This document shows, one piece after another, positions 1 to 12,043 of a stretch of 64,000 nucleotides of DNA (position 1 is its first letter; every line of letters starts with the position of its first letter). Location: assembly GCA_000787465.1 (NCBI GenBank), contig JSYX01000004.1, forward strand, positions 62,001-126,000. Reading direction: 5' to 3'. A program made the translations under genes and the position numbers. Source of the stretch: Thermomucor indicae-seudaticae (Eukaryota; Mucoromycota; Mucoromycetes; Mucorales; Lichtheimiaceae). Under the pieces are notes generated by a model. It was not told the DNA's origin. It did not search any database and worked only from the letters and a program-made list of their open reading frames with translations.

Positions 1-140
1 AATTGGCTATGGAGAGTCAAATCCCATCAGCAAGTTAAAACAGATGGTCTTCCTTCCAAGCAGCAAGTAATCACGCAGGAAGATGACAACACCACTGAGT
101 TTTAAAAAGAACGACCTCTTTCTTTTCCCTTCTTTGCACA

Positions 141-1571
141 ATGGCTTTCTCGGCACACGCTATCAGAGAAAGCGACAAGGCCAAGGTCGTTTTAAGTCTT
201 GACGAGGGTCACATAAAGATCGATGCAGAGGGTGCAAAGCAGCAAGTAGTTCTGGAAAATCAGTATATCTATGGCTTGGATTGGTCCAAAGAGGAAAAGA
301 AGCTCGAGATCCACTTCTGCGAAACCCTGGAGCAGCGACCAAGCGGATCGGAAAACAAGACGATATCCGATTTCCGCAACAGCGGCAAGACTGTCTGGCA
401 GCGTGCTGTGAGGGTCTTTATATTGGAAGATAACGGAGACGAGGAATTTGTCAGCCAACTCAGGCAACGGGTTTTACCGAGCCGAGAGCCTGAGACGCGC
501 GTCTTTGTGGTACTGAATCCATTTGCTGGTGGACGCCGGGCCGTGACCGAATGGCAAGAAATTGTGCAGCCCATGCTTTTCAAGGCCGGCTTTTCGGCTT
601 CGAACATGAGCGTTACGCATACGTTGCCCAAGGGAGAGACGAGACTGCTTGCGGAGCAGCTCGGTCTTCGGATACTGCAGGGTTCTGAGCCAGCCATTGT
701 GATCTGTATGGGTGGCGATGGTACGATTCACGAGGTTGTGAATGGCTTATCGGATGCATTCGAAAGACGGGCGCATGATGGTCAATCGCCACCCAGCTTT
801 TTCTTGGGTATTGTGCCTAGCGGGTCAGGAAACGCTCTTTCACTCAGTCTCGACATTCAGAGCCCCGAGCACGCGGCGCTCAAGATCATTAAAGGACGCA
901 CGCAGCCTCTGCGGTTGATGGATGTCGCCACGGGTTACGTGACGTCAGATCAGGAAAAATGGTACGAAGCTGTAAAGTATGACAAAGAACGACGGACGCG
1001 TATCTTGGTAGTGATGAGTTGGGGATTCCATGCGCAGATAGTGTCCAAGTCGAGGTACTTGAGATATTTTATGGGTAACCAACGGTTCAGTCTGGTGGCA
1101 CAAATTCTGTTCTTGTTCCTGAGCCAATATACCGGAGAACTCGTGATGAGGGGTGCAAAGCGCTATGAGCCGCGGAACAAGGCATTTCTGGAGGAGCAAA
1201 GTGAGATCGTCATTGGGGAGGACCAATTTACCTACTTTCTAATATCCAAGCAACACTCATTGGAACGTGGTTTCAAAATTGCGCCTTATGCGTCACCGTC
1301 GAGTCCAGAGATGGATGTGGTCATGATGCGTAGAGCCAGCAAAGAGCAGCTCAAAGCGGCAACGATCAAGGTGATTCAAGGCGGGCGACACGTGGATGAA
1401 GCCGGTGACATTGTGGAATATTACAAAACTTCTGAACTCCTGCTGCGAGTAAAAGAACAGGCAGAACTATGCCTTGATGGAGAAATCCACTCTTTGGCGG
1501 CTAAGGGAGTGGTACGAATTAAAATGATTGGTCCAGCTTCTGGAGAGCCTGATTTCGAAACATTTGTATAA
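141..1571 (+). CDS. Sphingoid base / diacylglycerol kinase family protein
   Basis: Single-exon gene of 476 residues. The catalytic (DAGK_cat) domain starts near residue 119 with VFVVLNPFAGGRR, followed by the nucleotide-binding GGDGTIHEVVNGL near residue 190 and PSGSGNALSLSLD near 228. This order is typical of eukaryotic sphingosine/long-chain-base kinases (Lcb4/Lcb5, SPHK), which phosphorylate sphingoid bases to their 1-phosphates. The C-terminal part carries the family's second domain, including CLDGE near residue 450, matching the DGE motif of lipid kinases. The ATG lies after a pyrimidine-rich leader and gives an N-terminal PH-like stretch before the kinase. No transmembrane segment is evident. 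Sphingoid-base kinase is preferred over diacylglycerol or ceramide kinase on overall layout, but substrate specificity is inference. Confidence 0.88.
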   Translation: MAFSAHAIRESDKAKVVLSLDEGHIKIDAEGAKQQVVLENQYIYGLDWSKEEKKLEIHFCETLEQRPSGSENKTISDFRNSGKTVWQRAVRVFILEDNGDEEFVSQLRQRVLPSREPETRVFVVLNPFAGGRRAVTEWQEIVQPMLFKAGFSASNMSVTHTLPKGETRLLAEQLGLRILQGSEPAIVICMGGDGTIHEVVNGLSDAFERRAHDGQSPPSFFLGIVPSGSGNALSLSLDIQSPEHAALKIIKGRTQPLRLMDVATGYVTSDQEKWYEAVKYDKERRTRILVVMSWGFHAQIVSKSRYLRYFMGNQRFSLVAQILFLFLSQYTGELVMRGAKRYEPRNKAFLEEQSEIVIGEDQFTYFLISKQHSLERGFKIAPYASPSSPEMDVVMMRRASKEQLKAATIKVIQGGRHVDEAGDIVEYYKTSELLLRVKEQAELCLDGEIHSLAAKGVVRIKMIGPASGEPDFETFV

Positions 1572-2102
1572 CGCCCACGTCGCTTTGACACCTTTATTGC
1601 GGCGGGTGGGCTTTGCCTCAAAATGGTAAATAAGGGCATCCCTTAAAGCCAGCTGAGTTGGGAGCATCCGTGCGGGGGAGAAGGGGTAGACGGAGGGGAT
1701 GCGCCAAAGAAACTGTGGTAGCGGGACACAGGCAAACAAAATAAAGCTTCTTTTTATGGCTTGAATGACAGAATCCCCTTCTTTTATCTCTTTTTTCTCG
1801 TTTCCAACCGCCCACACTTTGCTCATTCCTAATGTCAACGGATCTCGCGACACCTGTCCCCTTCCACCCAAAGAAACGCTTACGGTCGCTACGGAAAAAG
1901 CAACAAAAGCCTAATAACAATAACAATAATAACATGTCGCTCTTTTATTTCTCGGTGCTTTTGCCACAATCTTGTTCACGTGTATCTTTGATGACGAAAG
2001 AGGATAAACAGAGGAAGATGCGAATGGCTGACCACGCAGCACGAAAGGAAGTAGGTTAACCTCTCTCTCCTTTGACGTGATTGAACAAATAAGGCTCAAA
2101 CA
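1572..2102. other. Intergenic, tandem + strand genes
   Basis: This interval holds the 3' flank of the lipid kinase and the 5' leader of the coiled-coil gene. It contains a CAA/AAT-rich simple stretch around 1908-1934 and pyrimidine-rich tracts. Short open frames across it on both strands look spurious: no motif and repeat-driven composition. No RNA gene seen. Confidence 0.6.
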
Positions 2103-4156
2103 ATGAAGGCTGTTCTGAAGCTTCCCGAAACGCAATCACGAGAAACTTTTTCGATCGTTGCATTATCGGATCGGGCGAAAATTCCGTTAATCAAACTTCC
2201 AGACGCAGCAGCCAACCATACAACACCGCGTCTTCATCCGAGTACGGATGACGTGTCCAGCAGTCTTGAAACGAACGCAGAGGATGACGAATCAGACGAT
2301 ACAGACGTTGAAGATGTCGAAGAGCTTTTTCTGGAACTTGCTCATGAGGTGAATCACCCGATTTCGTGCCGCTCATTATAGGTTCATTATTAAGCGATAA
2401 TTTCAATAATAGCTGGACAGTAATGATAAGGCTACACAGCAAAGACTAGCCCGAGTATCCAATCAGTCAGCAAAGCCAACAGCCATTTCTCTTCCGCAAA
2501 CCGTCTTTACCTTTCCAACAAACGGTTACTTTTCTCCCGGTGCTCCCTTTCTTTCCACGGGTTCGCCCATGACGCCGCGCCCTGAAACACATACGCGGCG
2601 GTCTTCGAAACCTCAAGTTCGCAACAATCTAGGTAACAATTAGCCGAAGGGAAAAAGAGAGGATATATGTCACTGACGTTTTGGACACTGCAGCATCTGA
2701 AGCAGATCCCCCCACGATCAACGTCCGCATTGCAGGTGGTGATATCATACAGGATGTGTTCCTTTCACCGGTCGGTGAGCGACCGCCTCCGGTACAAGAA
2801 TCCTATCAAACAAGGTCGGATTCGGATGAGCGGGAGGTCACTCACCCGTTCTCATTACGTCCACCACCACATCTCTTACGATCGCGAAAAGCTTCCAGGA
2901 CCGTCCAGCAAAACCTCACAGAACCCGTCACCGTTGAAAAAACCGAGACGCGGTCCCAGGCTAGTAGTCGAAATAGTAGCTCAAGTGCTGTCAGCCCCCG
3001 ATTCATGGCTCTTCGCAAACTAAGTGAGAGTGGCACGGTAAGCCCTGGAGACCCTGTTTTTTTCGCTTGGCCCCTTCCCCTTAAAATTGACCCTCGAAAT
3101 AAGCCTGCAGGGTCATTTGAAAAGCCGACGAACGATGATCCTGGATTCGAGCAGCGACTGTTGGAGAAGATTAGCGACCTGATCGAAAATCGACTGCAGA
3201 CGACTATCTCGCAGATTATGTTGCAGGCGACGGAGAATCAGCGAGAAGCACAAAAGTTTTGGGAAGAGCAGAAGCGGGAACTGATGGAGATGGGGACATC
3301 CTTTTTGTCCAAGCTGGATGGATTTACGACGCCAGAGACTAGTAGTAGTATACGCAGTGACAGCCAAGAGCTAGAGACGCTGCGGAAACAGCAGATCGAG
3401 TTGGAGAACGAACTGAATGGATTCCGGCGGAAACAGATCGAGTTACAGCGGCAATTGTTTGATATGGAGCTGTTACGGGCACATAATAGCGAACTCGAGA
3501 AGCAGCTTGAGCAAGAGCGACGGCAAAATAGCGAGCGGGAACAAAAGAATGAGCAACGGATTCGAGAACTCGAAAGCCGAGTAGCCCAACTAAGTCAAAA
3601 AGTAAAGGAGAACAGCAGCAACACGGATTGGGCCGATGCTGTGGCAGCTGCGGAGCAAGAAGCCAAAGTCAAGGATCAAATGGTGAAGCGCATTGCAGAT
3701 CTTGAACAAGAAAACAAACGCCTGCAGCAAGCAGAATCTGTCACCAAAATCCAGCTGGAACAACTGCAACGCGAGCTAAAGTCAAGTAAACAGCGAAAGC
3801 AACAGCGACATAGCGTGACGGCTGGACCCACCAACACTACTACCACCACTACTCCTACTCCTACCACTCCTACTACTACAACTACAGCTAGTAATAACAG
3901 TAATAATAAGGAACGCAAAGCCAGTCATCGCCAGAGTTACTTCATGAACGAAGAAGGCCACTTGACGTTTACCACCGAAATCAATGGTCGATTGTCCCAA
4001 TACACTGTAAAGATACCCGGAGCAGCATCCTCTTCTTCCAAGAGAGCCTCCACACCCGCCATGACCAGGACTCATACCAACAACAGTAGTAGTACACATA
4101 GTAAACTCAACGTTAATGCTAAGCCATGGAAGGCTTCTTCTTCTGTAGAAAAGTAA
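2103..4156 (+). CDS. Coiled-coil protein of unknown function
   Basis: Three-exon model with consistent phase: 2103-2348, 2440-2632, 2694-4156, giving 633 residues. The first intron is GT-AG ending cacag and the second ends actgcag. The N-terminus is acidic (DDESDDTDVEDVEELFLEL), then a Ser/Pro-rich low-complexity region. Roughly residues 300-480 form a long Glu/Gln/Arg-rich coiled coil with leucine heptads (repeats such as KQIELENELNGF and KQIELQRQLFDM). A Thr/Pro-rich linker encoded by a degenerate ACT/CCT microsatellite (about 3833-3910) follows, and the C-terminus is basic and Ser-rich. I do not recognise a family. The layout would suit a cytoskeletal or scaffold protein, but that is inference. 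Confidence 0.75.
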
Positions 4157-4298
4157 TTGCCAAGTCTGTGTAAACAAGAGTGGAAAATATGGAATGTAAT
4201 ACGTGTTGTCTTTATATTAGGGAATGGAGGAAAGAATCATGATGGTATTTGGGGAATATATCTATATGTACAGCAGAGAAAGATGCAAAGAGAGAGAC

Positions 4299-5892
4299 TT
4301 ACAACAACTTGTCAATGACGTTGAGGGCGAGAAAGACAACGAGGGTAAAGACAGGTATACAGACGACGCCATAACTCCAGAACAAGACCTGGAGCATCTC
4401 ATCTTCGAATGCCCCAGTAACCTGAGAAATCTGTACGAGATTGATCGCCGTCGGGGTGCAGCCTAATATGATCATCATGACATTAAATACAGGATCAGCT
4501 GCAATGGTAGCCCAGTCGCTTGCGTATTGGACAAAGAGGGTGACAATAGGAATGACGAACACGGGTGCGAGGCACATGCGAATAATGATGACGGCTGCGA
4601 CTGGCTTTTTGGACGAACCCAGCGACTGGCCACTGGACTGGGAGATCTCTGTCAGCTGAGCGCCTAGACATACCAGGATGATGGGCACCGCAGCACGGCC
4701 ACAGGATTGGATGGCGCTCGTGAACGATGGATAGAGAAAACTGTCCTTATCATACAGCAGGTCTTTAAGTGGTGGAATGAGGCCTACAAAGATAGCCAGC
4801 ATGGCTGCGTAAAGAGGCGGCGTCATGTACTGATGGATCCACTTGGCCCATGCGGACACCGTTGCGTAGCCCGGTAACCTCTGAAGCCACAACCGTGTTG
4901 ACGATGACGACGATTCAGAGCCGTCAGATTGGCCATCCTCGTCGAGGTCACTGGGGAGTGATGGAAACGAAGATAGTAGTCCGCTGGTCTCGTTCACAAC
5001 CTGACCCTTTTGTGGTGGATGATTATGATGTTGTTCTGCGAGGGTACGTAGACTAGCTCGGCGTTCATTATCATTATCCTCATACCCCTGCTCAATATCC
5101 CTGTTGTCGTCCGAATCGTTGTCCGTTCCACCGTAATGTGGTCTCGTATAATCCACCACCACTGTGTTATTGTTGCTATCCGGCATATCTTCACCTTGCA
5201 GCAAATTGTACCCGTATGACCAACGTAAGATGTTGCTAAAAATGGCGTAGAATAAAGCATACGATATGCCTCTGTGTTCCTAGCAATGAATCATAACATT
5301 CCTTTGTGGGTGAAATGCGACTTTACTTACCGTGCTGCAACAGCAGCTTGTGTATCATCGGCATCCCAGTACAGAATCTTTCCCGCATCCAATACTGCTA
5401 AACTGGAGATCACCGCAATTGGAAGAGAGTTAGTGTTGGAAAACAGGGCGCAGGCAAGGACAAATCGACGATAATTGTGATCTAGACCCAAAAGACGGCT
5501 AATAAGATGTCCGAGACCGATCGAAATCAGAAAGAACGTAAGATAAAAGACGGGAATGGGCCAATACGCCAGCAGCTTTTCTAACGAAATGATAGATGCA
5601 ATATTCGAAAAAAGCAGACATGGTGTGAAGAAGCCCACGTTCAGCTTGGATAGCCACTATAACATATTATGATCAACACACAATTCGCACTTGTATCCAT
5701 GCCAATAACTATACTAACCTTTTGTTTGTCGGCTGTAAAATATCCGAACCTGCTCAGCATAAAGCCAAAGAAGACGACGACCATCACTTGTAGGATGGAC
5801 TAGATAGAAATTGAGACAAAGTTACACATCAAAACGATGAGTATTTCGGCTATTTTTACCTGTAACGCAGCTATAACCAGACTGAGCATCAT
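4299..5892 (-). CDS. Auxin efflux carrier-like membrane transport protein (ECM3 type)
   Basis: Four exons joined in phase: 5892-5860, 5799-5719, 5656-5331, 5271-4299, giving 470 residues. It belongs to the membrane transport protein/auxin efflux carrier family, fungal ECM3 branch. N-terminal hydrophobic helices include WLSKLNVGFFTPCLLFSNIA and the NSLPIAVISSL segment. The fungal-type motif RGISYALFYAIF / LRWSYGYNLL sits at the exon 3/4 junction, which supports the splice. An acidic, Ser/Asn-rich cytoplasmic loop of about 120 residues separates the two membrane halves, as in the yeast relatives. The C-terminal half has at least four further hydrophobic segments. It is divergent from the Nudix gene with about 265 bp between start codons. 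The substrate is unknown; the plant name should not be read as auxin transport here. Confidence 0.85.
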
Positions 5893-6157
5893 CTTATAGA
5901 AAGAGGGAAACGAAGAATTCAGGGGATACGAAAGGGAAAAGGTGATGAGAGAGAAAAAGCTTGCAGATCAATCATTTTCATGACGGATGATGCAATTGAC
6001 GACAACATTTTTATTCCCGATACCCCCCCACACAAGATTTCATTGCTTTGCTATTTTCTTTTTTTGGATACCGGCAGTTTGTTTCATTGCAGCTGTCTCA
6101 TTAATTCCTTAAACAAGATTTTCCTACATCTTCCCCCTTTTTCTTTCATTCTTGTTC

Positions 6158-6968
6158 ATGGCGACTGCACGATTAAACGCTCTTCCAGCAGACGATTCAA
6201 TTCAGCAACCGGAAATTGAATATACGAAGAAAGCCCGCCACGGACATGGTCAAGACGTGGTAGACGAGAACAATATTCGGCAAGTCGCCGGCTGCCTTCC
6301 GATCGACCCAGTCAATAAGCGTTTCTTGCTCGTTTCTTCACGGAAAAGACCGGGCGCATGGGTCATTGTAAGACTATCCTCGCCCTGTTCATCCCGCATA
6401 GAGCGAGTGCACTAACACTTGTAAAGCCAAAAGGCGGTTGGGAGCAGGACGAAACGCAAGAACATGCAGCATTGCGCGAAACTTGGGAAGAAGCAGGCAT
6501 CAAAGGCAGAATCATACGACATATAGGCGTGTTTGAAGAGCGTAACAAGCACGGTGTCAAAGCGCATCATTGGATTTATGAGCTGGAGATCCAAGAAGTC
6601 GTGAAAAAGTTTCCTGAAAGGAAGAAGCGCGAGCGACGATGGGTAAACAGAAGGAACAATTCGCTGTGCTCTATGTATTGTTGCTGACACATCCGTAGTT
6701 TACTTTTGATGAAGCATTACTAGCCACCAAGTCTGCGTACCTGCACGATGCTATACGTATGTCGAGCTTGAACCCAGCCCTGCATGAACAACAACAACCA
6801 TCAAATACCCCGCCCTCACCCCATGAGCCTGTAGCTCAGCAGCAACCTGACGTTTCAAAACAACAGCCTCCTCCTCATGTCGAGCCAAGCACGTCTGAGC
6901 CACAACCACCAGCCAAGAAACCATCTCTTGGCGCTCAACTGAAATCCTTATTCTCCAAGATGTCGTGA
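6158..6968 (+). CDS. Nudix hydrolase, diphosphoinositol-polyphosphate phosphohydrolase type
   Basis: Three exons in phase: 6158-6367, 6427-6642, 6699-6968, giving 231 residues. The Nudix box begins KGGWEQDETQEHAALRE and ends TWEEAGI, immediately after the first intron. The preceding VAGCLPIDP and LVSSRKRPGAWVI match the DIPP/Aps1/Ddp1 subfamily, which cleaves diphosphoinositol polyphosphates and dinucleoside polyphosphates. The catalytic glutamates of the REUxEE core are present. The C-terminal ~70 residues are Pro/Gln-rich and probably disordered, ending in a basic amphipathic LKSLFSKMS tail that is not part of the usual fold. The start chosen is the first ATG; the short upstream frame has no ATG. 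Confidence 0.88.
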
Positions 6969-7348
6969 CATCAACACTGGCAAGTTGTCGTCAGCCCCAT
7001 TCTCACAAACACGCACACACACACAAAAGCAATGAAAGCCTCCTAGGCACAATGTGTACTTAAACAGAAACCAAACGCATTTCGGGATTCCGATCACCCG
7101 GTTAGCAATTGATATATTGGCCCATTAGCGAGGTCCGGATGCTTAAAGCTCAACTAAATATCAGCGCTGACGCCAAATACAAGAGCTTTTAGCGATAAGA
7201 ATTGCTCAAGTTTGTTCTCGACAGCTGTTGTACAGAAGAGCAGTTCGTGTAGGCTCTAAGTTTTTTCCATTCTTAGACTTTGCTCTTCTCGCTTGATCAT
7301 TATCACCTCAGTTCCTGCATTTCTATTGCAATTCATCGTCGTCGCACC
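6969..7348. other. Intergenic
   Basis: Holds the 3' flank of the Nudix gene and the leader of the following small basic protein. Apart from the CA run I see no feature. Confidence 0.5.
7008..7026. repeat. CA dinucleotide microsatellite
   Basis: Short uninterrupted CA/AC run in the 3' flank of the Nudix gene. Confidence 0.7.
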
Positions 7349-7792
7349 ATGCCGCGCCCAAGCAAGAAATCTAGAATTGGCAAGCTAACCTACCTGAAAG
7401 GAAAACAGAAGCGGTTAAAAAGAGCTCTCCGCGAAAAGCTTTGTGCGACAGCGGGAACTTCCATTGAGCCCACGGACGTCAACGTTGCGCAAGTCATTGA
7501 ACTCGCCTGTAGCCATGACAAGGTTACAGATCAAGAGAAACTGGATCAAATAGTGGACAGTAATGCGGACCAAGAGATGGCAGGCGCAGAGGCTAGAGTG
7601 GATACTGCAAACCAGTGGCTCACGTGGACCGACGGCGCAGACAAAAAGGGGCGCCTTATCAGATACAAAAAGACGGATCCACATACGGTTGCGAGCAATA
7701 AGTTGAAACAGGAGATGAAAGCTGAGGGGTCAATGATGATTGACCAGACGTTTTGGAATAAGGCCGTCATGATAAAAGACGCGAAGCAATAA
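7349..7792 (+). CDS. Small basic protein of unknown function
   Basis: A 147-residue intronless frame begins at an ATG in good context (caccATGcc). The open frame extends upstream, but without an ATG. The N-terminus is strongly basic (MPRPSKKSRIGK, KGKQKRLKRALREK), suggestive of nucleic-acid or ribosome association, and the middle is acidic. The C-terminus has a Trp-containing stretch, LTWTDGADKKGRLIRYKK, and ends TFWNKAVMIKDAKQ. I recognise no domain. Its stop lies about 195 bp from the convergent ABC transporter stop. Confidence 0.65.
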   Translation: MPRPSKKSRIGKLTYLKGKQKRLKRALREKLCATAGTSIEPTDVNVAQVIELACSHDKVTDQEKLDQIVDSNADQEMAGAEARVDTANQWLTWTDGADKKGRLIRYKKTDPHTVASNKLKQEMKAEGSMMIDQTFWNKAVMIKDAKQ

Positions 7793-7986
7793 AAAACGTA
7801 GTATTCCGTTTGCTTCCATTCAAGAAAGTGTTTCCTCTTCTACCGCTATGCGATAGTCTGGTACACCACGAGCAACGCGAGTCCAAGATTGACATGTATG
7901 ACGCCATATAGAATATTTGGTATTTAATACTAGATTATACTAAAACAGAATCCATTGCGGTAAGTTTTTATGTCTACCCGCACCGT

Positions 7987-10900
7987 CTATCGTCTTTCCT
8001 TCACAAGATATTTGAGGAAGAAAAACGAGGCTGAAAAAGTCACTATGGAAAAGATACACAGTCGAACCACATCTGTCCAGAATGCTTGGCCGTTAAATCC
8101 GAACCGTGCCAGGATAATAGGTCCAGGAATCTGGATGTCGGCAATGGATCTGTCGCGTAGCGTGATATCTTTAAGCTCATTAACAATCAGCGCTTCATAT
8201 CCATAATTGAAGAAGCTCAGATACTTGAGCCAGCTACAAGAAAATAGAAAAAGCAATTAGTTGCCTGGAAACAGTTACTATAGAACCTCGAAATACTTGC
8301 TTTAGAAAGACCGGTATATGATCTGAAAAAAACAAAGATTCAAGTAAGAACCGTAAACATTTGTTAACAATACCTCTTTCCTCTTACCTTTGTTTAGCAG
8401 AAATCCGCCAAAAAGCATAGAGAACAGCATGACAATACTGGCCAATAGATTGGCAGCTGAAAGGTTCTTGAACGCCGTCGCGAAGCACAAGCACAACCCA
8501 GCCGCAGAAAGATTGAACAAGACCAAAACCAGCAAGAACTTGCCAAAGACAGGCAAAGCCGGGTTCAGTCCGATCATGTAGTAGCTTACAGATCCCATCA
8601 CGAGCGGTGGAAAGACACGCAGCGGAACAATATCGAACAGTACCTTGGCGCAAAAGTAGCTGACCGGGCTGTAGTACCCGTTTTCGCGTTCTCGCATAAA
8701 CAGGACACGTTCTCGGCTAAACATGTCAAGAGCACTTGTGGAAGCGAAGCCTAGCAAGGCGCACATGAAGAACAAGACGCCAAGCCGGTTCTGAACACCG
8801 GACAAATCGACTTCGACTTGCCAAAACAAGCAACCAAGAAGAAGACCGAGTAAAAGCGAGCATACAGCGTGTGCGAAGAACAAGAACGGATTGCGGTATA
8901 GGTTACTAAAGGTACGGGAGGATAAAAGGGACTAGAGCTCTGATTAGCTATCATTGACCTTTCTAAGGAATACTTCAAAACCACTTACAAACTCATGAAG
9001 AAACTGTAAAATCGACATTGGTTGATAGGAAGCATCCATGGAGGGCGAATCAACTCGAACTGAATACGGACCGGCCGTTCGTCCACCCGAGAGTTGCCCT
9101 ATCTTTGTTTGAACACTGCGTGCTTGCGAAGATGATTTAAAGGACTCGATAAGGCGATAAGCGTGATTGGATTCGGATAACATGCTGAATTCATTAGAAG
9201 AAGGGTTATTGATATCGTGTACAGCATTGGAAATAAGCTGCTCTGATTCATTTGGGTGATGATTGAGTTCCTCCAACTGTTGTGTGCCGGCTACTGAAGA
9301 TGCTCGACTGCGCGATAGCACTTCTGAGCGATCATCAGGTGTGTCTGCACCGTCAGGCCGCTTCATAGTCAAATCGACTAGTTGTGCGTTAGATTGGTTA
9401 CCAAGCTAAAAAGGGCATGATAATAGCTCGTCATATGCTTACTAAGATAGTCGGCGACATTGTAATCGGCGGGTACAGGAAAACCAATATCTCGAAAATA
9501 TTGTGAGGTATTATCTGCGGGCCCAAAGTACACCTTTTCTCCCATTTTATTAAGGAAAAGATAGAGATATTCAAAAGAATAACAATTGACACTCACCGTA
9601 TGCCCACCCGCGAGAAGCAACAACGAGTCGAACATTTTGAATATGTTTGATCTCGGCTATCGACTATATGTCAGTTCCTCACACTTCGATTGCTCGTTTC
9701 ACACCAACCCTGTCCTCCCATCCCCTCTACCTTACCTGATGGATCGTAACAATGACTGTACGCCGACCATGCTTTGTCAGCTTCCTTAGGCATTCCATGA
9801 CCATGCCAGCATTATACGCGTCCAGTCCACTGGTGGGTTCGTCCAGAAACAACAAGCTGGGACTCGTCACAAGCTCTTTTCCTATGCTGACACGTCTTTT
9901 TTCTCCACCGCTAATACCTCGCTGACCGGGTGATCCAATGACGCTATCGGCAATCGCTTCCAAGCCTAGCTCACAAATCACCTCTTCAACTCTACGCTGT
10001 TTCATATATGTGGGCATATTTCGCGGTAATCGTAGCATGGCTGCATACATGAGCGTTTCTCGGACAGTCAGGGTTCCCATCAAGGTATCGTCTTGATCAA
10101 CAAAACCTGACATTTGCTTAAACTGTGGCTTGCTTGGCACAGACCCATTTATCATGATCCGGCCACTAGTGACACCGCGCTTATGTTTGCGGGCAAGGAT
10201 ATCCAATAAACTGGACTTGCCTGCACCAGATGGGCCCATAACAGCAAGCATTTGACCCGGCTCGACGTATCCACTTATCCCTGATAATACCTCCTTGCCA
10301 CCTAGAGAACTTTCGTTACATATGACGCAATTTAAAGATCCAACCTGGCCGCGTGCATTACCAACAGAGTAGGAAACATCTTCAAACGTCAGATAGACTT
10401 CCTTTCTCGTTTCCTCCAACGCTGCGTTCAAAGCCGAGGCTTCAGCAATATAATCCGAATCTGAAAGCTGGATCCGTGATCCGAATATTTGCCTTTGTCG
10501 TTTTGCGGTTAACTTGGTCACCACATAGATGATGCAACAAGCAAACACAATAGCCGAAATGATAACAGATTCTGTGAAACGAGAAAACGCTCTGTCCTAT
10601 TTGGCAGACTTCTCCTGTTAGGACTCCACGTAGTGTACAAGGAAACAGTAACTGTTTACTTGCAATCGGCTTCACGTCCAGAAAGTCTTGCTCGCTGGCA
10701 CATTCGCCCACATCACAGTTTAACGCAATATTATCAGGAAACACACTGACCAGTGTTGAGTATTCTGAAAATGATCGAAACACACGAAGTCAGTAAGAAC
10801 TTGACTCAGTAGGTCTTTATATCTAGTACCATTGTACCAGCAGTCTTTGCCATCTTTGCAAAACCATTCCGATGGGCCTTTGACGTTTGCCACGAGTTCT

Positions 10901-11834
10901 GACATGTCTAACAGAATGATTACGAGTCGGCATAGCTTTTTACTACATGATAGCACACACAAACACTTGCCTACTTCCTTTCCGCACATAAAGGCTCCCT
11001 TCATACATTTACATTTTGCCTTTAAACATTTTCCGTGCACGTCCATGCCATCAGAGGCTATAAGGAATAAAGTTAGGAGGGTGATATGAATGCTTATTTA
11101 CCAAGACCACTAACTCGACTGACTGCACTCGGACAGTTCGCAGTAAAATTGTTCCTCGGCGTCCTTCCAAAATTGAAACACACATTCTTGTTTCTGCCAT
11201 TCGCACTGAAGTGATACATGTGTATTATCGATCCAAGGTATATCTAGATCAGAACTCCTTGAGCCTTCTTTTCCGTTCTTTCCTGCGCGACCGGTAACTT
11301 ACTTGTGGTATCACACCACGCATGCATCGACTTCAAACCGATAGCAGTCTTAATACATGTAGCATTTTCTCCTTTAAATGACCGGCATGCTTGATCGTTC
11401 TGACATACGTTGCAGTTGACACCTGCCCACCTATATACATGTACCCTTTTCGTGTCAGTGGCGGCCCCCACAGTAAGAGGCTCACTACTGCCTAACAGCT
11501 GACCCGTCATCGCAAACACACTGGTCTCCTTGTCGAAGCGGTCTATCAGGAGCATACAGCGAGCCGCATAATGGTTCCGAGCAGTCCAGACCACCTGCAC
11601 CCAATTGTGGTAAGAAACGGGGCAGACCGAGCAAAAAGCCCCGTGCTTACCCCATCCGGAAAAACATTCGCATGCTCCGCTTGGTGCACAAGCTCCACCA
11701 TTAACACAAGAGTCTGTAGGTAATTGACAATTAAAGCACGGTGGACATTCCGGGCATTGACGTTTGCTCAACAATAGACGCTTGTCACTCGGACTTGGCA
11801 TAACAGTACGAGAGGAAAGAAGATCCGACACCAT
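7987..11834 (-). CDS. ADP1: ABCG-family half transporter with EGF-like ectodomain (Adp1 type)
   Basis: Twelve exons join in phase to 1039 residues, close to the ~1050 of yeast Adp1: 11834-11303, 11243-11115, 11057-10971, 10907-10830, 10764-10660, 10571-9736, 9656-9597, 9533-9443, 9377-8989, 8931-8388, 8322-8301, 8233-7987. A Cys-rich N-terminal ectodomain (CPECPPCFNC; EGF-like CVNGGACAPSGACECFSGWG) precedes a first membrane helix. The ATPase follows: Walker A GPSGAGKS, signature SGGEKRRVSIGKEL, Walker B LLFLDEPTSGLD, switch His in VTIHQ. An ABC-2 membrane domain ends in KERR. Two introns appear to be GC-AG (after exons 3 and 11), and exon 11 is only 22 nt. No clear signal peptide follows the chosen ATG, so a short upstream exon may be missing. 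Substrate unknown. Confidence 0.9.
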
Positions 11835-12043
11835 TGTTCTCACACACACTTATTAAGTTTGAAAGTCCGGACGCTTTTCCGCCCTGCTTTTTGCCCGTAA
11901 AACATGTATTACGGCGGTGAGGGACTTTTCTTTTCTTTAAATCGGACGCTTGAGAGATAACAAAGTTAGGGACGGGGCGACAAAAGGAAAGCTCCTCTTA
12001 CCGATTAAACTGATTGTGCAATGTGCAACTTTTTGTTTTGCTC

